DNA from: Diogma glabrata | Taxonomy: Eukaryota; Arthropoda; Insecta; Diptera; Cylindrotomidae | Assembly: GCA_963693315.1 (NCBI GenBank) | Contig: OY856186.1 | Location: 285,902,492-285,966,491, forward strand | Length of the DNA: 64,000 nt | Direction: 5' to 3' | In this document: positions 12,061-20,545 of the stretch, piece by piece | Layout of the letters: every line of letters begins with the position of its first letter | Numbering within the stretch: position 1 is the first letter of the stretch | The notes under the pieces: generated by a model | What the model was told of the DNA's origin: nothing | Seen by the model: only the letters and a program-made list of their open reading frames with translations | Databases searched by the model: none | Translations under genes and position numbers: made by a program

Positions 12061-12700
12061 ATTTATTATTAATTTTATAGTATTTTATTTTTGGAAAAAT
12101 TTTAATTAATGTGCTAAATGAGTTTAAATTGAATTTTCTTTATTTTGATAAATTTTTGAGAAAATTTATTATTAATTTTATAGTATTTTATTTTTGGAAA
12201 AATTTTAATTAATGTGCTAAATGAGTTTAAATTGAATTTTCTTTATTTTGATAAATTTTTGAGAAAATTTATTATTAATTTTATAGTATTTTATTTTTGG
12301 AAAAATTTTAATTAGTGTGCTAAATGAGTTTAAATTGAATTTTCTTTATTTTGGTAAATTTTTGAGAAGAATATTTTAGAAAATTTTAATTAATGTGCTA
12401 AATGAGTTTAAGTTGAATTTTCTTTATTTTGACAAATTTTTGAGAAAAATTTTATTATTAATTTTATATTGTTTTAATTTTGGAAAAATTTTAATCAATG
12501 TGTTAAATAATTCTAAAATAGAATTTAGATACATAATACTTTCTTTATTTTGATAAAATTTTGAGAATGAAATTTTGGGAAAATTTTAATTTGCTAACTA
12601 AGTTTAACTTGAATTTTCCTTACTTCGATAACTTTGTGGGATTTTTGGGAAGAAAATTTTGGAACAATTTTTAATTAATGTGTTAATTGGGTTCGAATTG
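12061..12700 (+). repeat. Degenerate edge of array A, about 105-bp subunits
   Basis: At least three shorter units of about 105 bp ('attattaattttatagtatt' ... 'aatgtgctaaatgagtttaa') follow the 269-bp array. They grade into unique sequence by about 12700. Confidence 0.75.
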
Positions 12701-12980
12701 AAGTTTTCCTTACAATCGGGAATACAAATAAAGAAGGAAATCGGTCTTCTTAAAAATGAGAGAGTGTCAAAATGAATACGTAGGATTTTGGTAGTTTTGT
12801 TATGGTTGATGCTAGCAACCCTAAAGCCCATACGGAAGTTGATACGGTGCCGAGTGCAATCAACAGGCCAATGCGGAGTGAAGGTACTTGTTGAGCGTCA
12901 ACTAGACAAAATTTTAATGTTTTACGTTAATGGAACCGGTGTTTTGGAGCACCCAGGAGAAGTGCAACCCGGTATTTTTA
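12701..12980 (+). other. Unique island between the two arrays; possible decayed gag start
   Basis: This is less AT-rich than its surroundings. An ATG at 12802 opens a 30-codon frame ending at a TGA about 12892. The same frame then continues with one further stop until it meets array B. This could be the remains of the gag 5' end of an autonomous ancestor, but there is no recognisable motif. The ORF at 12788-13003 runs in another frame and ends in the repeat, so it is not supported. Confidence 0.25.
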
Positions 12981-14477
12981 TTGGTTATCTAGCTCTTTGG
13001 TAGAGTCTAGAAGTTGAAGTTTATTTGTTATCTAGCTCTTGGGTAGAGTCTAGAAGTTGAAGTTTATGTGTTATCTAGCTCTTTGGTAGAGTTTAGAAGT
13101 TGAAGTTTTATTGGTTACCTAGCTCTTTGGTAGAGTTTAGAAGTTGAAGTTTATTGGTTATCTAGCTCTTTGGTAGAGTTTAGAAGTTGAAGTTTTATTG
13201 GTTACCTAGCTCTTTGGTAGAGTCTAGAAGTTGAAGTTTATTTGTTATCTAGCTCTTTGGTAGAGTCTAGAAGTTGAAGTTTATGGTTATCTAGCTCTTT
13301 GGTAGAGTTTAGGAGTTGAAGTTTATTGGTTATCTAGCTCTTTGGTAGAGTCTAGAAGTTGAAGTTTATTTGTTATCTAGCTCTTTGGTAGAGTCTAGAA
13401 GTTGAAGTTTATGTGTTATCTAGCTCTTTGGTAGAGTTTAGAAGTTGAAGTTTTATTGGTTACCTAGCTCTTTGGTAGAGTTTAGAAGTTGAAGTTTATT
13501 GGTTATCTAGCTCTTTGGTAGAGTTTAGAAGTTGAAGTTTTATTGGTTACCTAGCTCTTTGGTAGAGTCTAGAAGTTGAAGTTTATTTGTTATCTAGCTC
13601 TTTGGTAGAGTCTAGAAGTTGAAGTTTATGGTTATCTAGCTCTTTGGTAGAGTTTAGGAGTTGAAGTTTATTGGTTATCTAGCTCTTTGGTAGAGTTTAG
13701 AAGTTGAAGTTTTATTGGTTACCTAGCTCTTTGGTAGAGTTTAGAAGTTGAAGTTTATTGGTTATCTAGCTCTTTGGTAGAGTTTAGAAGTTGAAGTTTT
13801 ATTGGTTACCTAGCTCTTTGGTAGAGTCTAGAAGTTGAAGTTTATTTGTTATCTAGCTCTTTGGTAGAGTCTAGAAGTTGAAGTTTATGGTTATCTAGCT
13901 CTTTGGTAGAGTTTAGGAGTTGAAGTTTATTGGTTATCTAGCTCTTTGGTAGAGTTTAGAAGTTGAAGTTTTATTGGTTACCTAGCTCTTTGGTAGAGTT
14001 TAGAAGTTGAAGTTTATTTGTTATCTAGCTCTTTGGTAGAGTCTAGAAGTTGAAGTTTATGGTTATCTAGCTCTTTGGTAGAGTTTAGGAGTTGAAGTTT
14101 ATTGGTTATCTAGCTCTTTGGTAGAGTTTAGAAGTTGAAGTTTTATTGGTTACCTAGCTCTTTGGTAGAGTTTAGAAGTTGAAGTTTATTGGTTATCTAG
14201 CTCTTTGGTAGAGTTTAGAAGTTGAAGTTTTATTGGTTACCTAGCTCTTTGGTAGAGTTTAGAAGTTGAAGTTTATTGGTTATCTAGCTCTTTGGTAGAG
14301 TTTAGAAGTTGAAGTTTTATTGGTTACCTAGCTCTTTGGTAGAGTTTAGGAGTTGAAGTTTATTGGTTACCTAGCTCTTTGGTAGAGTTTAGGAATAGAA
14401 GTTTATTTGTTATCTAGCTCTTTGGTAGAGTCTAGAAGTTGAAGTTTATTGGTTATCTAGCTCTTTGGTAGAGTTGT
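12981..14477 (+). repeat. Tandem array B, about 43-bp unit, 35 copies
   Basis: The unit carries 'ttatctagctctttggtaga' followed by 'gt(c/t)tagaagttgaagttta'. I counted 35 copies. Variants (ttatct/ttacct, tagaag/taggag, length 42-44) recur in blocks, so the array has grown by multi-unit (higher-order) duplication. The unit length is not a multiple of three, so no repeat protein is encoded. Confidence 0.93.
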
Positions 14478-14693
14478 TTGTCGTATATTAGGATTATGGC
14501 GTTGGGAAAAATATTTTTATTTTATTATTTGAAATTTTAATCGCACTTACCTTACTTGCACCTTATACTAACAACTCACTTCTTGGGTTATGGGGTCTTG
14601 ACAATTAGAAAACACGCAAAGCAGTTTAACAATAACCTTTTAATTTCTTTATCCGGAATAGGTACAACAAATCCCGTAGTAAGAGTATTGTTT

Positions 14694-14695
14694 AG
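14694..14695 (+). promoter_or_regulatory. Predicted splice acceptor
   Basis: The sequence gtattgtttag|attttg lies 24 bases before the ATG of the small ORF. A pyrimidine-rich run (ccttttaatttcttt) lies about 40-60 bases upstream. It pairs with the donor at 9270; the evidence is sequence context only. Confidence 0.35.
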
Positions 14696-14719
14696 ATTTT
14701 GGATTGTTCTCCATTGACA

Positions 14720-14947
14720 ATGGGAAATCAAAGCACAAAGGATAAAGAGGTAATAATCGCACCTCAAGCAGTACAGAGTACACCACTACATTCTACTCCG
14801 ACAAACGAAAATTTAATTGCATACACCCATATAGGAATATTTGTATGCTTGATCTTTCTCGGTTTACTTTATTTTGCCGTTAAATATTGGAAGCAAAAAT
14901 TTATAAGTGCCTCAATTGTGCAAATGAGAGCCCAGGGGGTGGTCTAG
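14720..14947 (+). CDS. 75-residue predicted myristoylated membrane protein of the LARD-like element
   Basis: The start is the ATG at 14720 (aca ATG G, good Kozak context); upstream in-frame codons lack an ATG. The protein begins MGNQSTKDK, which fits the N-myristoylation pattern (Gly2, small residue at 6, Lys at 7). A Ser/Thr/Pro-rich stretch follows (about 15-30). One hydrophobic helix lies at about 34-57 (HIGIFVCLIFLGLLYFAVKY), then a basic tail (KQKF). The predicted topology is a lipid-anchored N-terminus with a single membrane span. It is the only plausible gene in the 7.8-kb element and sits between array B and the polypurine tract, the position of an env or accessory gene. I have a general memory of similar small MG-start membrane ORFs in insect LTR elements but cannot name a family. 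Its function is unknown. Confidence 0.6.
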   Translation: MGNQSTKDKEVIIAPQAVQSTPLHSTPTNENLIAYTHIGIFVCLIFLGLLYFAVKYWKQKFISASIVQMRAQGVV

Positions 14948-15344
14948 AATTTACAATTACCGTAAGGTATTGTTTTGTTGTTTTACCTTCTTCGGTGCAA
15001 CAGATGGCAAATTTTCAAATTTTTTTTATTATTACTTTCTAAGGTTGAGTTGATATGAAGTTTTAGTATAAACAATTAAGAAAAAAATTTTTTTTTGTTC
15101 CATTTTTTTTTTTTAGGGTTAATTTTGTATGAAGTTTATATAAGAAAATGGAGAAAAACAAAAATTTCTCTCACTTTTGTAAGATTAAATTTTTAATTTT
15201 TATTGAGAAATAGAGGAAAACAAAATTTCTCTTATTATGTAAGGTTTGAATTGTTATTTTGTAAACCTACAACAACTGATTCCTTTTGTCTGACTCTGTG
15301 AACTAAGAGACATTTCTTAGCAATATGTAAGAAATATCTTTCAC
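14948..15344 (+). other. 3' untranslated part of the LARD-like element
   Basis: It is T-rich and non-coding. Three loose repeats of 'ggtt(g/a)a(g/a)tt...tatgaagttt' and 'gagaaaaacaaaa(a/t)ttct' blocks occur before the polypurine tract. Confidence 0.5.
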
Positions 15345-15358
15345 TAGCGGGAGGGTAA
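15345..15358 (+). promoter_or_regulatory. Polypurine tract
   Basis: The sequence agcgggagggtaa directly precedes the 3' LTR start (TGTGG at 15359). This is the expected plus-strand primer site for an element in plus orientation. Confidence 0.75.
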
Positions 15359-15980
15359 TGTGGTAACCCACCCACCATTTCAGTTTACTTAACTTCGGTT
15401 TCACACCGTATGTATCCAGTGTACATTCATACCATACATTGTATTGTTACCCAATATCATATTCTAATTTTTATGTTAGAATAAACAAAATTTAATCGAA
15501 TGATTTTTTAATTTGTTAAAAGAAAACAAAAGTTTTATTTTACATTGTATGATAGATTTATGTTTCACAAAAAATGCAAGACAGCGTATTTTGTCACGTA
15601 GTTCTTAAATTGAAGAACGTTTTTTTAACGAAAAGCCAAAGGAAAAAATCAGTTGTTGTGTGGTAATCCAAGTGAGCATAAGCTCCTAATTTTTAATATC
15701 AGTTTTATAATAATTAAAGGTTAAATATTAAATTTTCTTATTTGTGTTATAATTTAATTGTGTTATAAGTTATAAATTATAAAAATTATAAAAGGTGGTT
15801 ACAAATAAAAGAATTTTACCGAGTTACCGATTCACTTCTACATTTGTGTTTTATTAAAAAATTGGGAAAAGTCTGTGATCTCATCACGTCAGTGGATAAT
15901 AAGGTGACCGGATAATAAGGTGACCAGAAAGGAAGGAGACCAAGCGAGTAGAAGAGTCACTGAAGAGTCTGGGCACAACA
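15359..15980 (+). repeat. 3' LTR of the LARD-like element
   Basis: It is 622 bp and matches the 5' LTR with one substitution seen. It is followed by tattt, which also follows the 5' LTR, and then by the broken gypsy gag. Confidence 0.9.
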
Positions 15981-16485
15981 TATTTAAATATGTCTCTCCC
16001 CCAATTATGTCTCGTAGCAAAGATTCTTCCTGTGTCTCAAACTTGCATGTTTTATTTAATTTCCTTAAATCCAGAGGAAAATTTTCAAATGGTTCATGCT
16101 CGGATTGATTTCTGCTATAGAAATTAAAACGTTCAAATACAACATTTCTTCGAGGTATGCAATAACTTTCGGACGAATCAATAATTTTGCTGTAGCTTTT
16201 CTTGTCATCTTCACTCAAATTAAATGTATTGAATAAGTCTACCGCTTCTGGACCTATTGCGTTTAAGAAAATTTCAATTTTAATCGCTTCTTTTTTCTCC
16301 GTGATACCTGCTGCTGTTTTAAACTTTCGTCAATTTTCGGGTAAGTTTCCATTCATATCAAAATCAGAAGCTTCTTTAACGATATCCATTCCTATAATTT
16401 GTTTAGAGGTTTCTCTTCGTCTTGCCAGTTTAAATGGTAATTTTCCCTTTATTCAATTTTCACTAACTTTTATTTCGTAGACCAT
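15981..16485 (-). pseudogene. gypsy gag remnant
   Basis: On the minus strand from an ATG at 16485 the frame reads a Ty3/gypsy capsid. It includes MNGNLPEN, a TGA where Trp is expected, RKFKTAAG, then IFLNAIGPEAVDLFNTF, SEDDKKSY, YCIPRRNVVFERFNFYSR and DLRKLNKTCKF...LLRD. An earlier TGA lies near 16453. The zinc-knuckle end is missing, being cut by the LARD-like element at 15980. It is the upstream partner of the pol remnant at 7322-8196. Its product would have been the structural Gag of the particle, and it is no longer functional. Confidence 0.85.
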
Positions 16486-16766
16486 ATTGTCACGATTTTT
16501 GTGATACACATTTAATATTATTAACTGTATTTATCGTTTTGACCAGACTATAATATAATTTAACGTTAAATCTGTTTTGTTTTGTATTTCACTTTTAAGG
16601 TATTGTTTAATATAAATTTATTATTATTAAAATATTAATATTTTCACAACATAACTCTGATAATATTTAAAATGGAATACTTTTTATTTAAGATAATCTT
16701 ACACTCTTTGATTTTTTTTTTAAATATTTTATCATATTATATTAGCACTTAATATTTTTTTTTCAA

Positions 16767-16781
16767 CTACCAACTGCGCCA
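16767..16781 (-). promoter_or_regulatory. gypsy primer-binding site
   Basis: On the minus strand TGGCGCAGTTGGTAG lies seven bases after the 5' LTR. It resembles the TGGCGCAGTCGGTAG site of the 17.6/297 group. Confidence 0.6.
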
Positions 16782-16788
16782 GTGTAAG

Positions 16789-16984
16789 GTGTAAGAAGGT
16801 ATGTCTGTTAATTTGAATGTACAAATAAAACAACTTGACTCGTCAGCTGTAGGTCACAAAGTGATCCTCTATATTTATCATTATATTCAATTATACATTA
16901 TTCATAAAAGGTTATACCAGTTTTACAAGTATAAGATTTATAGGTTATATAGGAAAGAAATAGATATATCTCACTTATGCTACA
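16789..16984 (-). repeat. 5' LTR of the gypsy element
   Basis: It is 196 bp, from TGTAGCATAAG to CTTCTTACAC on the minus strand. It is followed outward by the GTAT duplication at 16985-16988. It is the intact counterpart of the split LTR at 2307-3207. Confidence 0.8.
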
Positions 16985-16988
16985 GTAT

Positions 16989-18200
16989 TTATATGCGCCT
17001 ACTAAGATGAAATTACATATATTTTATTTTCTTCGAAGAAAAAATTATCGTAACGAAAAAGTAAAATTATTGACGACAAGAACAAAGCTTACTGTTTAGA
17101 TATCATAGTTTGTATGAATGAAACATAAAATTTCTGACAGTAAATAAAAAATTCCACGAATATTTAATTTTTTTTTACAGAAATATGAATTTATTTGATT
17201 TATTTACTGAATAACTTATTCACAAAAAATACAATAAAAATAAAAATTCTATAAATTAATAGCATTATAAATTAATAAATGTCTTAAAATAATTGTTTTT
17301 GACGAATCCAATTTTTTTCCTGCAAAATATTTTTCATAGGCATGTGGTATTGCATCTGCCATTTATAATATTTTTCTGATTGTTTGCTCATTTTCAATTT
17401 TCAATAATATTAATTTTTCGGCAAACGGCTGTAAAACTTAACTTAACTTTCCCTAGGGAGAAAGTTAAAGTCTTACTTTTTTGACATATAATCAAAGCTG
17501 CTGTAAAGTAACGCCATTTTTTTCATTTTTTTGACGGCTGGATAGTAACTTTCATATTTTTACAGCGGCAGAAAAAGTGTCGCCATTTTTTTCCATATTT
17601 TTAAGGCGACAACAAAAGTAACATAACATGAGACTATGAATAGTATTTGTTATTTTTTCAAACAAATTGTATAACCAAGGCAATAACAAATAAATAATTG
17701 GATTGGATTATGAAATATTGAATTATTGTATAACTATGACAACAAAAAATAACAAATATATTGATTGGATTATGAAATTTTTATTAATACAAATAAAATG
17801 GTTTTTTTTTCTTTTATGGGACGATGACGATAATAAATCATAATTCTAAAAAATTTTGTTTTAATTTCGTCTATAATTGTTGCTATAGACTCCAATTTCC
17901 AAACTATAGACTCAACACAAAAAGTAGCACTTTAGCTCTTAATTAAATAATATACTATTGTTTAAAATCTCGATTAATTTATAATAAGCCGGAATAAATA
18001 AAAATAATCGAGGTACATTGTATCAAACATAAAGAAATCAAAACTTAGATTAGTAATCTATAGTTGGCAAAAAAATAATTATTTTGGAAAATTCGTCAAG
18101 CAAGTGGCAATCAACTTGGTTTTGAAATTTTCGCAAAAAATTATTTGGAATTATCACCGTCTTTGGAAAACTACTGTTGAAAATTGTTATAAATATTTTT
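16989..18200. repeat. Dispersed repeats right of the gypsy element
   Basis: The stretch 16989-17020 is the right half of the interrupted target repeat (tatgcgcctacta). The stretch 17140-17418 matches 1490-1690. The stretch 17419-17965 is the second, inverted copy of the 4290-4803 repeat and begins CGGCAAACGGCTG directly after the 17140 block. The stretch 18075-18185 is a diverged copy of the 920-1010 repeat. No genes were found. Confidence 0.6.
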
Positions 18201-19559
18201 TTTTAAATTAAAATCACTCAATGAAAGTTACTTCACGAACTTTTAGCGAAATAGTTCAATTTAATGCTTTGTCAGATTATCTTTTACGATCAGCTACCTT
18301 TATGAATTAATAGTATAATAGCTATTTATGTATTAAGGGCGCAAAGTAGATTTTTTTTGCTTGAGAGTGAAATTGTTGCTCAAATCGAGGGCAACAAACA
18401 CACGAAAGCAAAAAAGATAATTTATGCACGAATCGCATACAAGATTTTTTGTACGAGTAAGATTCTGTATTATTTGCATAAACTAAAATACATATATTTA
18501 CACAAAATAGTAAAATCATTGTTGAGAAAATAGTTTAATCCAAGTAGTTTTGCTTAATAGTTATTTTGCTAAATTTCTATAGCAACCAATTTTTTTAAAT
18601 TTCTATATATCATTTATTTAAAACATTTTGTTTTCACTTTTTCAGTTTTATTTGATCTATCGTATTGTCAAGTACACATATGTTTAGTAAAATATATTTT
18701 GAGAAAATCGTTAAATTCACGTAATTTTTTTCTAAATCTTAGCAACCAATTTGTTTAATTTTAATTGTATATTAAATTACTAGCAAACCAAAAAAGGCTT
18801 AGAATCGATTTTCTCAAAATAAAATTTCGTTAAGCTCATGTCTGTAAGTATATGCATGTTTTTTTTTAAATGGGCAGGCATAATGTATTTTTATTTACAA
18901 ACATATGTTTGGACCATTTTCTAATTCTAAAAAATAGGCAAAAAGTATAGTTTGTTCTTATGAGTTGTCAAAAATATTTACGTTTTAGGGCGTAAAATAG
19001 GAATTTTAGGCATTGTTATTTCAATTTTAAGCATTGTTATGTATTTTTATGGCTTAATATATTATTATTGTATTATGTTGTTAATTATATGGCTTAATTG
19101 TACAATAGCACACACAATTGGATAAAACTTAAATTTCACGTTTTCCATTTTCAATGAAGATTTACAGTTTTAAATACATTGAATAAATTATAAAAACAAT
19201 AAACTGAAAGTTAATCAAATATTTTTGATTGTGTGTCATAACCAAAAACCACAAAAACTCCTTCGCTTTTGATTACATAATATCCATATTTGGATCAAAA
19301 AAGTTTTGAAATAATATTTATTATTTAAGTTTCTATAATATTGTTGGGTGTAATTGCTCAGATATATTATAGTTACACACTTTTGGTTGAATGAAGGCGG
19401 AAAAAGGTCATAGTTAATGTGCAGACTCTCTAAATCTTAAACGTTATCGGCACCTTACCTTTTCACAGTATTATTAGCAGAAAATCGAATAGGTTTAGAC
19501 ACACAAATCGTAATGTCGCCTGTATATATGCAGAAAACAGAAACAAATTAAAAAAAAAT
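18201..19559. other. AT-rich sequence, no gene seen
   Basis: Nothing is supported here on either strand. The open frame at 18322-18519 has no recognisable product. Confidence 0.4.
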
Positions 19560-19640
19560 TTAAGTGTTATATCCTCTTCCTATAAATTAACTTAACTATT
19601 AAAACCAACTTTATTTGTATGTTTTTCCACTATAGTACTA
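19560..19640 (+). repeat. Left part of a dispersed repeat (copy A)
   Basis: 'tcctcttcc...caactttatttgtatgttttt' here matches 35250-35290. Copy A resumes at 23446, right of the CACAGAG element. Copy B (35235-35556) runs straight through the insertion point. Confidence 0.6.
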
Positions 19641-20063
19641 CACAGAGAAAAATAAAATTTTATACTAAAGGAAATGGATTTAAGATCAAAGGATTTTCGC
19701 CTATAATTTTTGCGCAAAGAAGTGTGGCATTTACTATAAAGAATAGAAAATCTTTATTTGAAAGTTTTTAAACATACTTTAATCTAAAACGTTAATGTTT
19801 TGAATAGAATTATATCACACTTTATGCCAAACTCGTTGAAAAATTTAATCTAACTTTTCAAGATATTTGAACCAAAGAGTAATAAACTTTATTTGAATAA
19901 ACTTGAAACTTCGCTGTAAATGGTTCTATAGTTCAGTTTAAAGTATTGCCTCTTTGAAATAAAGCCAACTAATACTTTAGTTGAAAAAGTATGCAAATTT
20001 AGAGTAAAGGCTTAAAGATTTTAAAAATAAACATTGATATAAGGCTATTTTATGTAGAAGAGA

Positions 20064-20310
20064 CAAATAAAACATTATGTATAGCACTTGTTACTTTACA
20101 TAGGATAACTTTAATAGTTAATTAGTAAAACACCAAAGGTTGTTTTAGATACTCTTTATATATATTTCGGTTTGTTAGACCATCTTCGGTTTGTTAGACA
20201 ACAAACCCAAATATATGTATAGAGTATCTAAAACAACATTTGGTGTTTTATTACTTAACTATTAAAATTATCCTACGTAAAGTAACAAGTGCTATATATA
20301 ATGTTATTTG
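20064..20310. repeat. 247-bp palindrome within the CACAGAG element
   Basis: The arms of about 110 bp start with caaataa(aa)cattat and tatagcacttgttacttta and meet around a short tttgttagac loop. It is non-coding and downstream of the SAM-domain gene, so if transcribed it would give a long hairpin RNA. Confidence 0.8.
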
Positions 20311-20545
20311 AATACATACGCCAAGTGGCAACGGCAAGCAGTGTAAATTATAGAAATAAAACAATTTTTATATCTACTATAAATGATTTAATTCATGTAA
20401 TTTATTTTAGAGTAATAAGGAATTTAAATCATGTACATATATATAAATAAAATGAGAAATTGAAATATCGCTTTTCTAAAGCTTTCTAAACATAAATAGC
20501 AAACGAGCATGACCTATCAGGAAATCAATATAAAAATTTAATATT

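Larger units (their letters stand above)
8197..15980 (+). mobile_element. Young non-autonomous LTR element (LARD-like) full of tandem repeats
   Basis: Two 622-bp LTRs (8197-8818 and 15359-15980) differ at one position by eye (C8606 versus A15768), so the insertion is recent. The order is LTR, primer-binding site at 8823, a leader with about 50-bp repeats, a 269-bp-unit array, a short non-repetitive island (12700-12980), a 43-bp-unit array, a 75-residue ORF, a polypurine tract and LTR. There is no gag, protease, RT or integrase, so it must be mobilised in trans. It interrupts the minus-strand gypsy element between gag and protease. I could not find a matching target duplication (left flank aaaag, right flank tattt or aaata), so a local deletion may have occurred. 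Confidence 0.85.
2307..16984 (-). mobile_element. Decayed Ty3/gypsy LTR retrotransposon with nested insertions
   Basis: On the minus strand the order is 5' LTR (16789-16984), primer-binding site (16767-16781), gag remnant (15981-16485), protease and reverse-transcriptase remnants (7322-8196) and 3' LTR (2307-3207). The 4-bp direct repeat GTAT flanks the element (2303-2306 and 16985-16988). The flanks rejoin into sequence that exists uninterrupted, inverted, at about 6361-6480, which confirms the insertion boundaries. The PBS (TGGCGCAGTTGGTAG) resembles that of the 17.6/297 group of gypsy elements, from memory. RNase H and integrase were not found: the part between RT and 3' LTR is replaced by foldback elements and AT-rich DNA. 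Stops and frameshifts make it inactive. Confidence 0.8.

Noticed and set aside
12604..13003. Overlapping frames in the island between the arrays as genes
   Set aside because: They run into repeats in both directions and show no motif.
12981..14477. CRISPR-like appearance of regularly spaced 43-bp repeats
   Set aside because: Units are directly adjacent with no spacers, and the sequence is insect retroelement DNA.
15889..16218. 109-residue minus frame as a complete protein
   Set aside because: It is gypsy gag fused by chance to LTR sequence of the LARD-like element.
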